Assembly: GCF_008831285.2 (NCBI RefSeq)
Contig: NC_045145.1
Span: forward strand, 19,156,802 to 19,220,801
Length of the DNA: 64,000 bases
Reading direction: 5' to 3'
Origin: Nymphaea colorata
Taxonomy: Eukaryota; Streptophyta; Magnoliopsida; Nymphaeales; Nymphaeaceae
Shown here: one piece after another, positions 1-11,060 of the stretch
Layout: each line of letters starts with the position of its first letter
How positions within the stretch are numbered: the stretch's first letter is position 1
The notes under the pieces: generated by a model
Told to the model about the DNA's origin: nothing
Seen by the model: the letters and a program-made list of their open reading frames with translations, nothing else
The model's database searches: none
Program-made: the position numbers and the translations under genes

Positions 1-2353
1 GAGATAAAAGATATGGGCAAATTCAAATGTATAGCATGGTTAAACTGTCCCCAATTCTGTGGTGAGGGATGAAGAAAGGTGTACCTAGGCAGTTTAGCTA
101 TGTTACAGGTTCGGATGTTCATATTTCGTTCATTTGAATCATTTCCTCCTTTTAAGAACTCATTCATTAGATCTCTCATGCCTGCAGTCTGCTTTGGAAA
201 TTCTGCCCATTAAGAGACGAAAAGGAAAGAAGTTCATTCGTCCAGAACATACAGAAAAAAGGCATTTCAATGCCATAACTGGCACGTGTATTTTACTTCT
301 TATTTTGTGTCGGTGGATACATGCATAGACATGAGGACCACGTAGATGTGACAACAGAAGCTAGTTTAGCTGCCTATATAGAAAGACTAACTTTAACCTT
401 CCCCATTTATCATCAGTTTTTTTAACGAAATCAATGCTCAAAATCCACCAAATTTTGTGTGCATCAAAGGGACATTCTTTTTTCAGGGTAAGAAACCACC
501 AGCCAGAGTTAATCTCTATTTTTTGCCACGTTAAATATTGGTTTATGGGTTTCGAGGAGCATAGCGCAATCAGGCGACAGGATGGAGGTTGAAATCCTAT
601 AGTTGTTGTCACATTTTGGTGCGTTGTTCTTTTGAGTTTGGAAACAAACCATAACCTTCGAGGTATAAAGGTATAGCTTTGGGATTTTCATGCCCAAGGC
701 AATTTCCTCCAAATAAACATTAAGGAAAAAACGTTGCTTCGCGATCGTTTAGCTGATCGATTTGATCACATGGGGTGAAAGGTGAAAACATAAAAGTGAA
801 ACCACTCTGGATTAGTGGTTAATAAAAATGACAACCGTTCATGAATTCTTTTAGGTTAATAAGAATGAAAACCGTTCATAAAAGTTTTTACTTTCCTGCA
901 GTACTTTCCGCAACGAAAGTTGCCACCATCACGTTCCCATATATGCCACTAAGAAAAGTATATTTCCATTTTAACTTTCAGGAGGCGTTGCAATGGCACA
1001 ATCATCCCATCCAGTTTTGTAAAAACTTGGTTTTATAAGAGCCAAAATTTTGTAACGAGTTCTGTAACCTTGATTCTGATAATGGGTTCCTTGCCCTCCA
1101 CTTTCACTTTTAAAGTTGAAAATATGGGTTGTCAACTTCAAAAAGTTGCAGAAAGCAGCATCAGCAAACATCATAACAGATGGTTTTGATGAAAATGTAT
1201 TGCTGAAAACCCTCTCGAGAACCATGGTTTTCTGACGTCCTAAGAGCAGTCTAATCTGCACCTGTCTCATCCAGTTGGTCATGAACATGGCTCACTCTAT
1301 TTGACAGAAAACCATCAGCTGCCACAGTTCCACTGATAATGATGCTACACAATCATTGAATTCAGAAAGTAACCACACGCCTAGTCTACTGTAAATTGTT
1401 AGGAAGAAGGCATGGGTTGTTAGCAGAAACATTACATCAGAAGTGCTGTTACCAACCCAAGTTGAGAAATATATAGTGGATGGGTTGGACATGGAGGTGA
1501 TTATTCTCAATCAGCCTGCATAAAGTTTTCATTTCCATGGTGAACCTGTAACTTCTCCCCTCATCATCCCATCATCTCTTATGTCACACAGTTGTGGAGA
1601 GAGGAGACACTGTGGCGTGACATGGACTGGTGGTTCGAAAAAAATAAAGAGGAGACAAAGGTGTGGAAAGATCCAAGAGAATTTGCTTCTGAAAGGTCAG
1701 TCACAACAATGGCTTTGTCTTCTGCAAATGAAAACAACATGGACACATGCACATGGGGCCTTTATATTCATGGGATTTTGCCCCACCAAAAAAAAAAATC
1801 ATTTCTTTGAGCTGCCACATGAATTCACGCAGTATTCAATTCTGAGAGAAACGTCTTAGGGACATAACTAAAAAGTAGAAACCATAATTCTTAAGAGTCC
1901 TTTTTGCCTCTAGTAGAATATACGATTTCGAATTATCTTAACTAAAGTGTCTCATTAAATCTATATGTGTACATAGCATGGATAATTATGAACGTGGATT
2001 TATATATTTGTAGAATATAGACATCTTGCCGACCATGTGTCAGTAGTAGAACTGCGACTGTGGATAGAGCAACAAACCGGGGTGAATTTATGAACCAACC
2101 GCACGCCTATAATCCGGTGATAGTTTTGAAGAAAAACGAGTAAATTTTTTGTAGAACAAAGAATCTACGAGTGACGCTATGTTGAGATGTTATGATATAT
2201 ACATGTCGCAAGCTTTTTAATTTTGCTCTGTCAGTCTGTTTTGGATTTCACCAATGTCCTGTGCTTAATTGAGACCAGATATCGGCATCTTTGAAGACGA
2301 AGGAAGAGATAGAAATGGAAAAGAAGAGGAAAACTGCACAGTAGCCATTGAGA
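1..2353. other. Left flank without a recognised gene
   Basis: I see no gene here that I can support. The sequence is moderately AT-rich with scattered stops in all frames. The longest opening of interest is on the plus strand at about 1592-1807 (72 codons, rich in W, E and K). It carries a stretch reading VWKDPREFASER that faintly recalls the PERF region of cytochrome P450s, but the rest does not fit and no intron-exon context was found. Confidence 0.4.
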
Positions 2354-2879
2354 CTACATTCTTACAGCCTACAAGATTTTGCCTCTTGTGATTGCCGTTT
2401 ACTGTTGAACACAATGGAAGAACCATTGCTGGTTGCAATTTAAATCCAAAAGTTTGGTGTTGAAAATTTTATTTATCTATCTTGTCCCATATTTCTGCTG
2501 ATTTCTATTCTATTTAGAAATAATTAAATAGTCTGATATCAAGTTGCGTATAGCGTTTGGGCCATATCAATATTCAGTCGTATGGTGCACTTAATCTTTA
2601 TCAGTGCTGCGCAGTTTCAAGGTAAACATTAATTAAGTAATTAATGAAATCTCATAGATTGCGGACTTGGTTAGCAAGTAAGAAGTTCAGCGTACCTATC
2701 GAGGTCGATTTCATGGGGTCTGGTTTATGACAATTTAATTTTTTTGGCAGTTGGACAACTGGCCTGCAAAAGGCCAAAAATGGCATAGGAATCAGTTGTA
2801 AAGGAGCAAAGAAACAAGGGTGGAGGTAGATTTTTTTTATGAAAGGGGTCCGCATAATTAAAGTTTCTAAAATTTGATT

Positions 2880-3030
2880 AGGGCCAAAATATTATTTTTC
2901 AAAAATTTTATATGAAAAAAGTAAAATCTTTAAAAATTTACATGTAACTTTTCTTTTTTAAAAAATTGAGGTGAAGAGGTGAAGCCAGGGCCCATGCAAA
3001 ACCTACCTTGACCCTGCCCCTATATTGATG
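2880..3030. repeat. AT-rich transposon-like debris
   Basis: AT-rich sequence with runs of A and T leads into a GC-richer end (AAGCCAGGGCCCATGCAAAA). A similar arrangement of AT-rich arm and GC-rich end occurs at about 49990-50130. It lies in a part of segment A that is absent from segment B, so it may be a copy-specific insertion. No inverted repeats or target duplication could be defined. Confidence 0.25.
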
Positions 3031-4362
3031 AGTACAAAAACTCCTCCTATATGAGTTTCAGCAGCAGATGTAAGTTGAGGACCGCGTTGAGTAATAATAT
3101 CGGACTTGGAAGTGAATCTTATTTTGCAACGATATTGTTTTAATAATGCACGAGTAGCCGAAATTCCCCTTGTACCTAAGACCTAAGATTATATATGTGA
3201 CTCTGAGTGTAGGGACAATGCACCTTTAGGCCCCACCTTATAGAACCCTGCCAACATAACCACATAAATTTGGCCGCCTGACATTTTAGCTTTAGCCTGT
3301 AGAAAAAACAGCAAAAACTATTTAATCTATTTCAATCTTCCGAATCCCAACTATTTACGACTCTATACAAGGAACGGTGGCGGCTACACAAAGCACAATT
3401 ATTATTGAAACGTACATGCTAAAGTGATCTTTTATACTCGATTAAATTGCAGCGTGGCTTGAGCTCATGGGATTGAAATAAAGCAGCCTCAATCATGGGG
3501 AAATTATTGAATAACTCTGTTTGATATTTCCCTTAGTTTTATGAAATTGATGTCCGCATATGGATGGGCGACGACGAATGACAGGTACGTGTTTGGCAGT
3601 GAATCATTTTACGTCGGAGAATTTAAACTGAAGTTGCGGAGAACTACTCACATTTTTTATGCCTTGTATGATGAATATACCTTTCTCAGTATCAGAAAGA
3701 TAGTCGAATCATTGAAAGGGCATGTTTGATCTATCTGGATAGGGCTTGTCAAGTTTAATTGAAAGCACTTAAGAGAGTAAATCAGATCCAGGTCGGACTC
3801 GGGCGCTGATTTATGCTGGTCTTCCCCTGTTTGGAGAAGGCGTAATTTGATGCTCTCAGCAAACTATACGTATTGGAAGGAAATATCTTCAAAGCTTCCT
3901 ATCATGCATGTAGTAGTTCTTTTTCTTTATATATTGTTTGAGTATGCAGGAGGGCTTTTATATTTAATTTTTACAGACCCAAAACGCCTTCAATATTGTA
4001 TTGCGCCTTTTAGATGAGATTTGCTTTGATACTTGTCCACATGAAGCGGTTACATGCGTAAGAGAAGAAAAATCCAGTCCAAACAAAGAGAAGAAAAATC
4101 CAGTAACAGGAGACAACGGCCTTTCTTTTTTTTTTTTTTTTCAGAGATTTTCTTTATAAACAGGAAATGTAGCTCACATACATCAACTTTCGAAGAGGAA
4201 GACGGGAGGAAACAAGAGAAAAATTAAAAACAACACCAGTCTCAACTACCAAGGAGATATTTGGACAATGAAACCGATGGTAACTAAACAATCCAAGACT
4301 TCACTTCCCGTGTTGACTACCGTCGATTGTCGATCCTTTCTCCCAAATGCTTGGCCTTGCGG

Positions 4363-4979
4363 CTATATCATTACTAGCTTTGCGTATAGGAGCTCGTTCC
4401 ATGCATCAGGAATTCCGGGCAGACACCAGTGGATGCAATCCTCAAACTTCTCAGGCTTTCTCGTCTCTTCCTCACTCATCTTGTGCTTCTGCTTCCTGTA
4501 GACGGAAGGATGGCCATCCTTTCTATAGGCCGTCATCTTTGTTACGTTCAGACACGAGATTGGTGTCCTCATTTCGCCCAGCAGAGAGTCCACCACCCTC
4601 ATTTTCTCTGGGTACGGCTCGAGATGAGTATCATTCGTTATGGGTTCTACTTCATTGTGACAGCGCCCACCGGTATTCCATTGCCCTGCCCTTCGTATTC
4701 CAAAGATGAAAAAGAAGAGGACTGTAAATTCTACTGGAATTTTGTTGACAGAATTAACACTGAGCAACATCTGCAAATGATTTGGAAGATTTAAAAAGAA
4801 ACAAATTAATAGCAATTTACCTGTAATGTTTACTGGAATATCCTCTAAAGAAAACCTTGGTCTTCTTTGGATTCACGTTCGCGTCAACCCATTTGGCCCA
4901 AGTGTTAAGTGCAATTCTGTAAGCGCCAACATGCTCCATCATCTCGTAAACGTGTTCTCCTACTCGATAGTAATTCTTC
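4363..4979 (-). pseudogene. TBL-A: headless TBL copy (last two exons only)
   Basis: Only the last two exons of a TBL O-acetyltransferase gene remain. The penultimate exon is 4821-4979; it encodes the stretch with TWAKWVDANVNPKKTK and VFFRGYS. The terminal exon is 4363-4690; it encodes GQWNTGG, YRKDGHPS, the Asp-His motif DCIHWCLPG and the ending WNELLYA. Both match the corresponding exons of TBL-B (38731-38889 and 38273-38600) almost base for base, with the same splice sites and stop. Exons 1-3, which would carry the membrane anchor, the cysteine-rich TBL domain and the GDSL serine, are missing. Upstream of the penultimate exon the intron sequence is shared with TBL-B up to 6566, after which copia DNA begins. 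No functional enzyme can be made from this copy alone. Confidence 0.9.
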
Positions 4980-6632
4980 CTGCAGGAGTTTGACATGTAA
5001 AAATGCTCTTTTCTTCCACATAATGAATAAGCAGAACGACCTTCACATCAGACTGTCACTGAAAAAGATGGTATGCAGCTACACAAATACTTTTAACATT
5101 TAAATTTTCATTTTGTTCTTCCAACATCCTAGGCCTATACGGTTTATATAGTTTAAAAGCAACTTTCATATATTACTCCCTCCGTTACTCCATCCTTCCC
5201 ATTTTATCCAAATCGTTCCATGATAATGCAAGTCAAGAGCCGAATCTTGGTTTCAGAGACACTTTCATTTAATGCAGCATCATATTAGTAAAATTAAGGC
5301 GGTCAGTTCTTTATATTTTGTTATAATTAACCATAGAGCTGTGACTTTCGAGTCCAAAAGCCTAGTAAATTGTGTGTCTTCTTTTTTATTGTGCAATTGA
5401 ATTTGAAGAGCCAAGGAAGTTCGGCCATCGATCTTAAGATTTTTAGAATATGTGCACTGAAAATAATATTTTTTTCTATTGATTCTTTGGTTTTCCAACA
5501 TAGAGGTCACATTCCTCAAGTTAGTTTTATGAAAAATTACTCATACATAGGTTATCCCCATACCTTTTTTAACGTTCAAAATTTTTCTCCATTCAAGGAT
5601 CGTATTGCAAGCCTTTTAACGAAATCAAATGGTTTCAAGTGTTCAATTAATGGCCTTTAATGTCATCGAGAGATTTATTGGATTTAGGAAAAGTGAAGGA
5701 TAGATTTCGAAGACTCGAAAATAGAAGGGCAAATTACGAAAATAGCTGGCTAGGTGGAGAATATTGAAAATTTTCCATTTTAAAGCATATAATTAATTAT
5801 TTGAACGTATAAATTAATGTGATTTTATGAAGTTCATGTTTGACCATGTAAGTTTCTTGTATTTTTTTTCTACTATAAAACTCATCTACACATTGCTATC
5901 TAAAAACTTTTTTATTGAGACATAAGGACATTATTGGGTAGCATTAAATGCTAGATCGAGTACTCAAATTAAACCTGTGGAAGGTTGATGAGCGAATCCT
6001 GCTTTCAAGCCAAGCTGATTAATTCGTTAATCTTTAATCTTCTTTTAAAGTACCAATAGAAAAGTTTAGAGAGATTAATAAGGAATTGAACTAAGAGAAA
6101 TGAAGATTCTAATACATGACCTGTCAAAGGGACATGGTTATGTGCATGGGCCTTAATGCACTGCATTTGTCCCAACAACCCACTTTTATTGGGTTCCTTA
6201 CTCATTTTTAAGGGTATGTGTTATGCACGTACACATGCACACAATGCAAAAGTGCATAGGACTGTGCTTATAACCAGCTTCGCCTATTATAAATTAATAT
6301 ATATAATTGTAAAATTCTATTAATTTTTATGCAATTTATCCCCATTTTTCTCATCATGCACATAATAAAGGATGATTAGTGAAGTTGTCATGTTCTAGTT
6401 TTCAAGCAGTATATATCACGATATACTCAACTCAGCTCTTCTGTAGAGCACATGTGCTTAAATTCGGCATGAAGTATTCTCGAAAGTGGCACAATTAAAT
6501 TACTCTGAAAGTGGAAGATTTCAATTTTCTTTATTGAGGTCATATCAACCACAGATCTCTCACATCTAAGAATTAATTTACAGCAAAAGGGAACCAACAC
6601 TATATGAGAGGAGCATTTTCTCAGGAAATAAA

Positions 6633-9600
6633 ATGCGCTCACATATGAAGGCTGTAGGAGAATGCCAGATTAGGCTTGATACTGGCTTTCTTTTGGATCT
6701 TCAAGATGTTTTCTTTGTTCCATCATATAGTAGAAACTTAATTTCTGTATCAAGACTGGACAAATTTGATTTCTGTTTAAAGTTTAAAAATTCAAAAATG
6801 TTGATTTATAAAGATCTTGTTGAAATTAGTTCTGCTATTTTATATGATGGTTTATACAAGTTGAATGTGAAGATCCAATCTCCTGAATCGTTGGTTTCTA
6901 GTTATAATATAATTGGCAATAAGCGTAGTACCATAAAGGATGATTCATACATGCTATGGCACCACCGTTTCGGTCATATCTCTGAAAAAGGAATAAGGAG
7001 ACTCTTAAATGAAGGGATCTTACGATCTCTTGATTTTACAGATAACGACATATGTGTAGATTGCATAAAGGCAAAGCAAACTAACATATATAAATAAGGT
7101 GCCGAGCGATGTACTGAAAGATTAGGAATTGTTCACACAGATGTTTGTGGACCTTTCCCTCCTTGTTACACAGGCGAAAAGTATTTTGTCACCTTTATAG
7201 ATGACTATTCTCGGTATTTGTATCTGTACTTAATCTTTGAAAAATCTGATGTGTGTCAAGTTTTCAAATACTATAAGAAAGAAGTAGAGAAACAAACCGG
7301 TGAGGTTATCAAATTATGGTAGGTTCACTGAGATGGGACAAAGGGAGGGACCATTAGCACGATTTCTAAAGGAAGAAAGCATTGTGCCTCAATACACTAT
7401 GCCAGGCAGTGCCTACCAAAATGGTGTTGCTGAAAGAAGAAATTGTACGCTTAAAGAAATGGTTCGAGCTATGTTAAATTACTCTACTCTCCCTCTAACC
7501 TTGTGGGGTGAAGCGTTCAGGACAACAGTGCATATACAGAATAGGGTTCCTACTAAGGCTGTTCCCACAACCCCTTAAGAGTTATGGACAGGTAGGAAAC
7601 CTTCTCTTTCTTATATGCACATATGGGGATGTCCTGTTGAAGCTAAATTGTATAATTCCTACATAAAAACCTTTGATCCTAGAACAACCAGTGGTTTCTT
7701 TATTGGTTATCCAGAAAGATCGAAAGGCTATAGGTTTTATTGTCCATTTCATACACCACATATTGTGGAAACAGATAAGGCTAAGTTCCTGGAAGATGGC
7801 TCATTTGGGTTAGATGTATTACAAAACCTCAATTTTGAGGAAATACATGATACTGAAAGTAGACCTGATAAAGAGAATATAAATGTGTATGATTATGTTG
7901 TCTCCCAGGATGACATGAATGCAAATCATACAGGCAATGCATCAGATCCAGATGAATTAAGTGTAGATCATACTGATGAACACGAACAGGATGTGGACAT
8001 ACAAATTAAAAATGATCAGTTCGTAGATCTACAAGGGCTAGGAGATCTGCCATATCATCAGATTATGTGGTATACCTACAAGAACCTAGTGATTTCATAG
8101 ATGTTGGTGATGATCCTTTCACATTTATTGAAGCCATTGAAAGCAAACAATATAGACACTGGATTAATGCCATGAAAGAAGAACTTGACTCTATGGCTAA
8201 GAACTAGACATGGAGCCTTGTGTCGTTGCTTGAAGGAGTAAAACCCGTAGGGTGTAAATGGGTCTATAAGACCAAGAGGGACTCTAAAGGCAACATAGAG
8301 AGATACAAGGCAAGATTGGTTGCTAAAGGATTCACACAAATGGAAGGCATTGACTATAATGAGACATATTCACCTGTCTCTGCCAAAGAGTCAATGAGGA
8401 TTGTCCTTGTACTTGTAGCTCATTTTGACTTAAAGCTACATCAGATGGATGTGAAAACGACTTTCTTGAATGGTGATTTGGATGAAGAGGTATATATGGA
8501 TCAACCTCAAGGGTTTTCTGAGAGTGGTAAAGATCATTTGGTTTGCAAGCTTAATAAAGCGATTTATGAACTTAAACAGACCTCACGTCAATGGTACATT
8601 AAGTTTTCTAAAGTCATTACAACTTTTGGGTTTACAGAAAACATCATTGATCGATGTGTGTATCTTAAGACATGTGGGAGTAAGTTCATAATTTTGACTT
8701 TATATGTGGATGACATTTTGCTTGCTTCAAATGATCTTCAATTCCTAACAAAAACTAAACATTTTCTTGCATCTCATTTTGAGATGAAGGATATGGGTGA
8801 GGCTTCATTTGTTCTTGGCATTGAGATTCGTCGAGACAGATCTAAATGTGTTTTAAGTCTCTCCCAATCAGCATACATCAATAAAGTTCTTAAGAGATAT
8901 GAGATGGAGAATTGTTCTCCTGTTTCGGCACCCATAGCTAAAAGGGATAAATTGAGCCTAAATGATTGTCCAAAGGACAAATTTGAAAAGGCACAAATGA
9001 TCAACATTCCATATGCATCTGCGGTTGGCAGCTTGCAGTATGCGCAGATTTGTACTAGGCCAGACATTTCCTTTGCTGTTGGCATGCTTGGTAGATTTCA
9101 ATCTAATCCAAGTATGGCACATTGGAAGGTCGTAAAGAGAGTCATGCGGTACTTGCAAGGGACAAAAGATTACATGTTGACATATCGCAAGGTGGACCAT
9201 TTAGAAATGATTGGCTATTGTGATGCCGATCTTGGAGGATGTACCGATAGTAGAAAGTCTACTACTGGTTTTGTTTTCCTTCTATCAGGAGGTGCCATCT
9301 CATGGGGGAGCAAAAAGCAGACTGTGACTGCTGCTCACACTATGGAAGCAGAATTCATTGCATTATATGAGACTACATCACAGGCAATTTGGATAAAGAA
9401 TTTCATTTCACAGCTCAAGATAGTGGATTCTATTGATAGACCACTTAAGGTTCACTGTGATAATGAAGCTACAGTGTCCTTTTCCAACAACAACAAAAGT
9501 ACTACTTCTTGTAAGCATATGGAACTTAAGTATTTTGTTGGTAAGGAAAGGACAGAAAATCAACTAGTGTGTATTCAACACATTGGGACTACAGATATGG

Positions 9601-9683
9601 TTGCAGATCCTCTTACTAAAGCGCTAGCATCTGGTATGTTCTTTGAACATGTTAAGAGGATGACTTTGTGTAGTTCAATGTAA
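6633..9683 (+). pseudogene. Copia-3 pol remnant (integrase, RT, RNase H)
   Basis: A decayed copia polyprotein. The GAG-pre-integrase motif WHHRFGHISEKGI lies near 6958. Integrase core pieces follow from about 7120, including FIDDYSRY and QNGVAERRN. The reverse transcriptase keeps YVDDILLAS near 8704, and the RNase H part has CDADLGGC and CDNEATVSF. The frame is broken by a TAA at 7095-7097, a frameshift near 7300-7320, a TAA at 7576-7578, a second frameshift just before 8091, and a TAG at 8205-8207. The longest intact piece is 8220-9683 (487 codons). Several usually conserved residues are changed, for instance ELKQTSRQW where copia elements normally have GLKQAPRQW. It cannot be autonomous. 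Confidence 0.92.
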
Positions 9684-9882
9684 ACACACTATTATGCAAA
9701 CATTTATGAATGTGATCACATACAGTTTGTTGATTCTCATTAAACTTGCTGTTTATTTATTTTGTATTCTCATTTGTTTGTTGAGAAGTTTTGTAAGACA
9801 ACAAGGTGAGACCTTGGAATGGATTTTAAGGCTAGTCCATTCATTTTGTTTACCCTCGATATCGACTTCGACTAGTGGGAGA

Positions 9883-10290
9883 TTGTTGGATTTCTCCATC
9901 TGGATAGTCCTGCGTCGATACGGGTCCATATCTGTTTCGGACCCTTAAGTATAAATACTCGTGTCTTGTGATGGTGTGAGTTACATAAAGTTTTACCGTC
10001 TGGGTAATCGGTCCCCTTAGCCATATGTGAATTGCCTGTCCCCATCACTGGGCTGGTATGGCTGAGGAGAGAAACCCATTGCCGCCGCTGCCGCCGCCGC
10101 CGCCGCCACTACCTCTGCTGGGGAACGACTGTATGGGGACTGTAGCCGTTCTTCCCACAGCCGCCGACATTCAGTCGGCGGTGGCCTCTACAGGTTTTTC
10201 TTCCGCCCCATATGAAACACATGAATCATGAATGTCTCCTTTGATTTCTACATTTTCGTTTGTGCGCTATCTAGATTCCTTGCAAAGCTT
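9883..10290 (+). repeat. Probable 3' LTR remnant with CCG run
   Basis: It starts TGTTGGATTT directly after a purine-rich tract, as copia 3' LTRs do, and has a possible TATA box (TATAAATAC) near 9951. A GC-rich stretch with consecutive CCG triplets follows at 10081-10128. It creates an ATG-initiated opening from 10058 with a run of prolines that ends in a possible splice donor (ACAG/GTTTTT near 10192). I favour LTR or leader sequence over a host first exon because no continuation was found downstream. The 5' LTR is missing, so the right border is a guess. Confidence 0.45.
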
Positions 10291-10294
10291 CAAC

Positions 10295-11060
10295 AAGAAG
10301 CACATTACTTATATATATGAATGGTTTTGTTTTTTTCTTCTTTCTTTCCGACGTAAAAGAAAAAATGTTATGTGGCGATAGAACTGTTTCCTCCTTGCCA
10401 CAGACGACCCCAAGAACATTTAAAAAGGCTACTGAAATTTATATTTCTTTGCTGTAAATTAACTACTTGAAAAAAAAAGGTAAAATTTTCCTCGCATGAT
10501 GAATAGGGGAATATTAAGACATGCTTCATTTGTTCTTAAGGTTAATTCCAAAATCCAAGTGAAAATAGGAATTCTTAAGCATGTACTATCTTGCTCATTG
10601 TTTTTCAAATCCAACTCTTCAATTGGAAGCAAGTATCGCTGAAAAGGAAAATGACCTAGCTTGCTTAATTACCAATTTAATACACAGATACTTGCTTAAT
10701 TACCAATTTAATACACAGATATTTGATAATCTTCTTTTTCTTCTAGCACTTCATTATAATCAAAGCCAATGTTGTAAAATATCGTAATGTATTGTAACTA
10801 TATCGTATTTTAAAAAAATAATTAAAAATCTAAAAAAATCAGTAAAAAGTGAACAATAATATGCTCTTCACAAAAAACATGTTTTACAGAATCATAAACT
10901 TATTATTGATATAAAGTTATGTATCATTACTTCATCATTCATAAACATCAAAATTCATAACAACATGTCAATATCAATCTACAAAGCACAACAATGAATA
11001 TAACTATAAGTACATAACATATCATAACTGTATCGTAACATATTATAATTGTATCGTAAC
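10295..11060. repeat. Segmental duplication, segment A (right part)
   Basis: This matches 44401-45210, which lies immediately upstream of the TBL-B start codon. It contains a 31-bp tandem duplication (CTTGCTTAATTACC... twice, 10659-10720), also present in segment B (44757-44818), so that small duplication is older than the segmental one. From about 10780 the sequence is AT-rich with recurring ATCGTA words, probably a decayed transposon. In segment B this is the putative promoter and 5' flank of TBL-B. Here it is left without its gene. Confidence 0.88.

Larger units (their letters stand above)
2354..6566. repeat. Segmental duplication, segment A (left part)
   Basis: This stretch matches 31792-40164 in the same orientation, at roughly 98% identity by eye over the parts compared. 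The match opens at CTACATTCTTA (2354 and 31792) and ends at CTCTCACATC (6566 and 40164). Differences between the copies are large indels. About 670 bp after 2418 here have no counterpart in B. About 38 bp near 32465-32502 in B are missing here. About 315 bp here (6105-6420) are missing in B. B also carries the Copia-2 insertion. This copy holds the last two exons of a TBL gene. Confidence 0.9.
6567..10294 (+). mobile_element. Copia-3: truncated, degenerate Ty1-copia element
   Basis: This block replaces the stretch that carries TBL exons 1-3 in segment B (40165-44400). Recognisable copia coding sequence begins at 6633, inside the region between protease and GAG-pre-integrase, so the 5' LTR, gag and the protease active site are absent. 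It continues through integrase, reverse transcriptase and RNase H to 9683. A purine-rich tract (AGTGGGAG) precedes an LTR-like start TGTTGGATTTCTCC at 9883. With no second LTR the right end cannot be set. The homology between segments A and B resumes at 10295. Confidence 0.85.

Noticed and set aside
1592-1807. Possible cytochrome P450 fragment (VWKDPREFASER)
   Set aside because: Only one short motif resembles the PERF region. The expected K-helix spacing and heme-binding cysteine loop are absent.
4429-4794. Plus-strand open frames over TBL-A and TBL-B terminal exons (also 38339-38704)
   Set aside because: These are antisense shadows of the conserved TBL exon, duplicated along with it.
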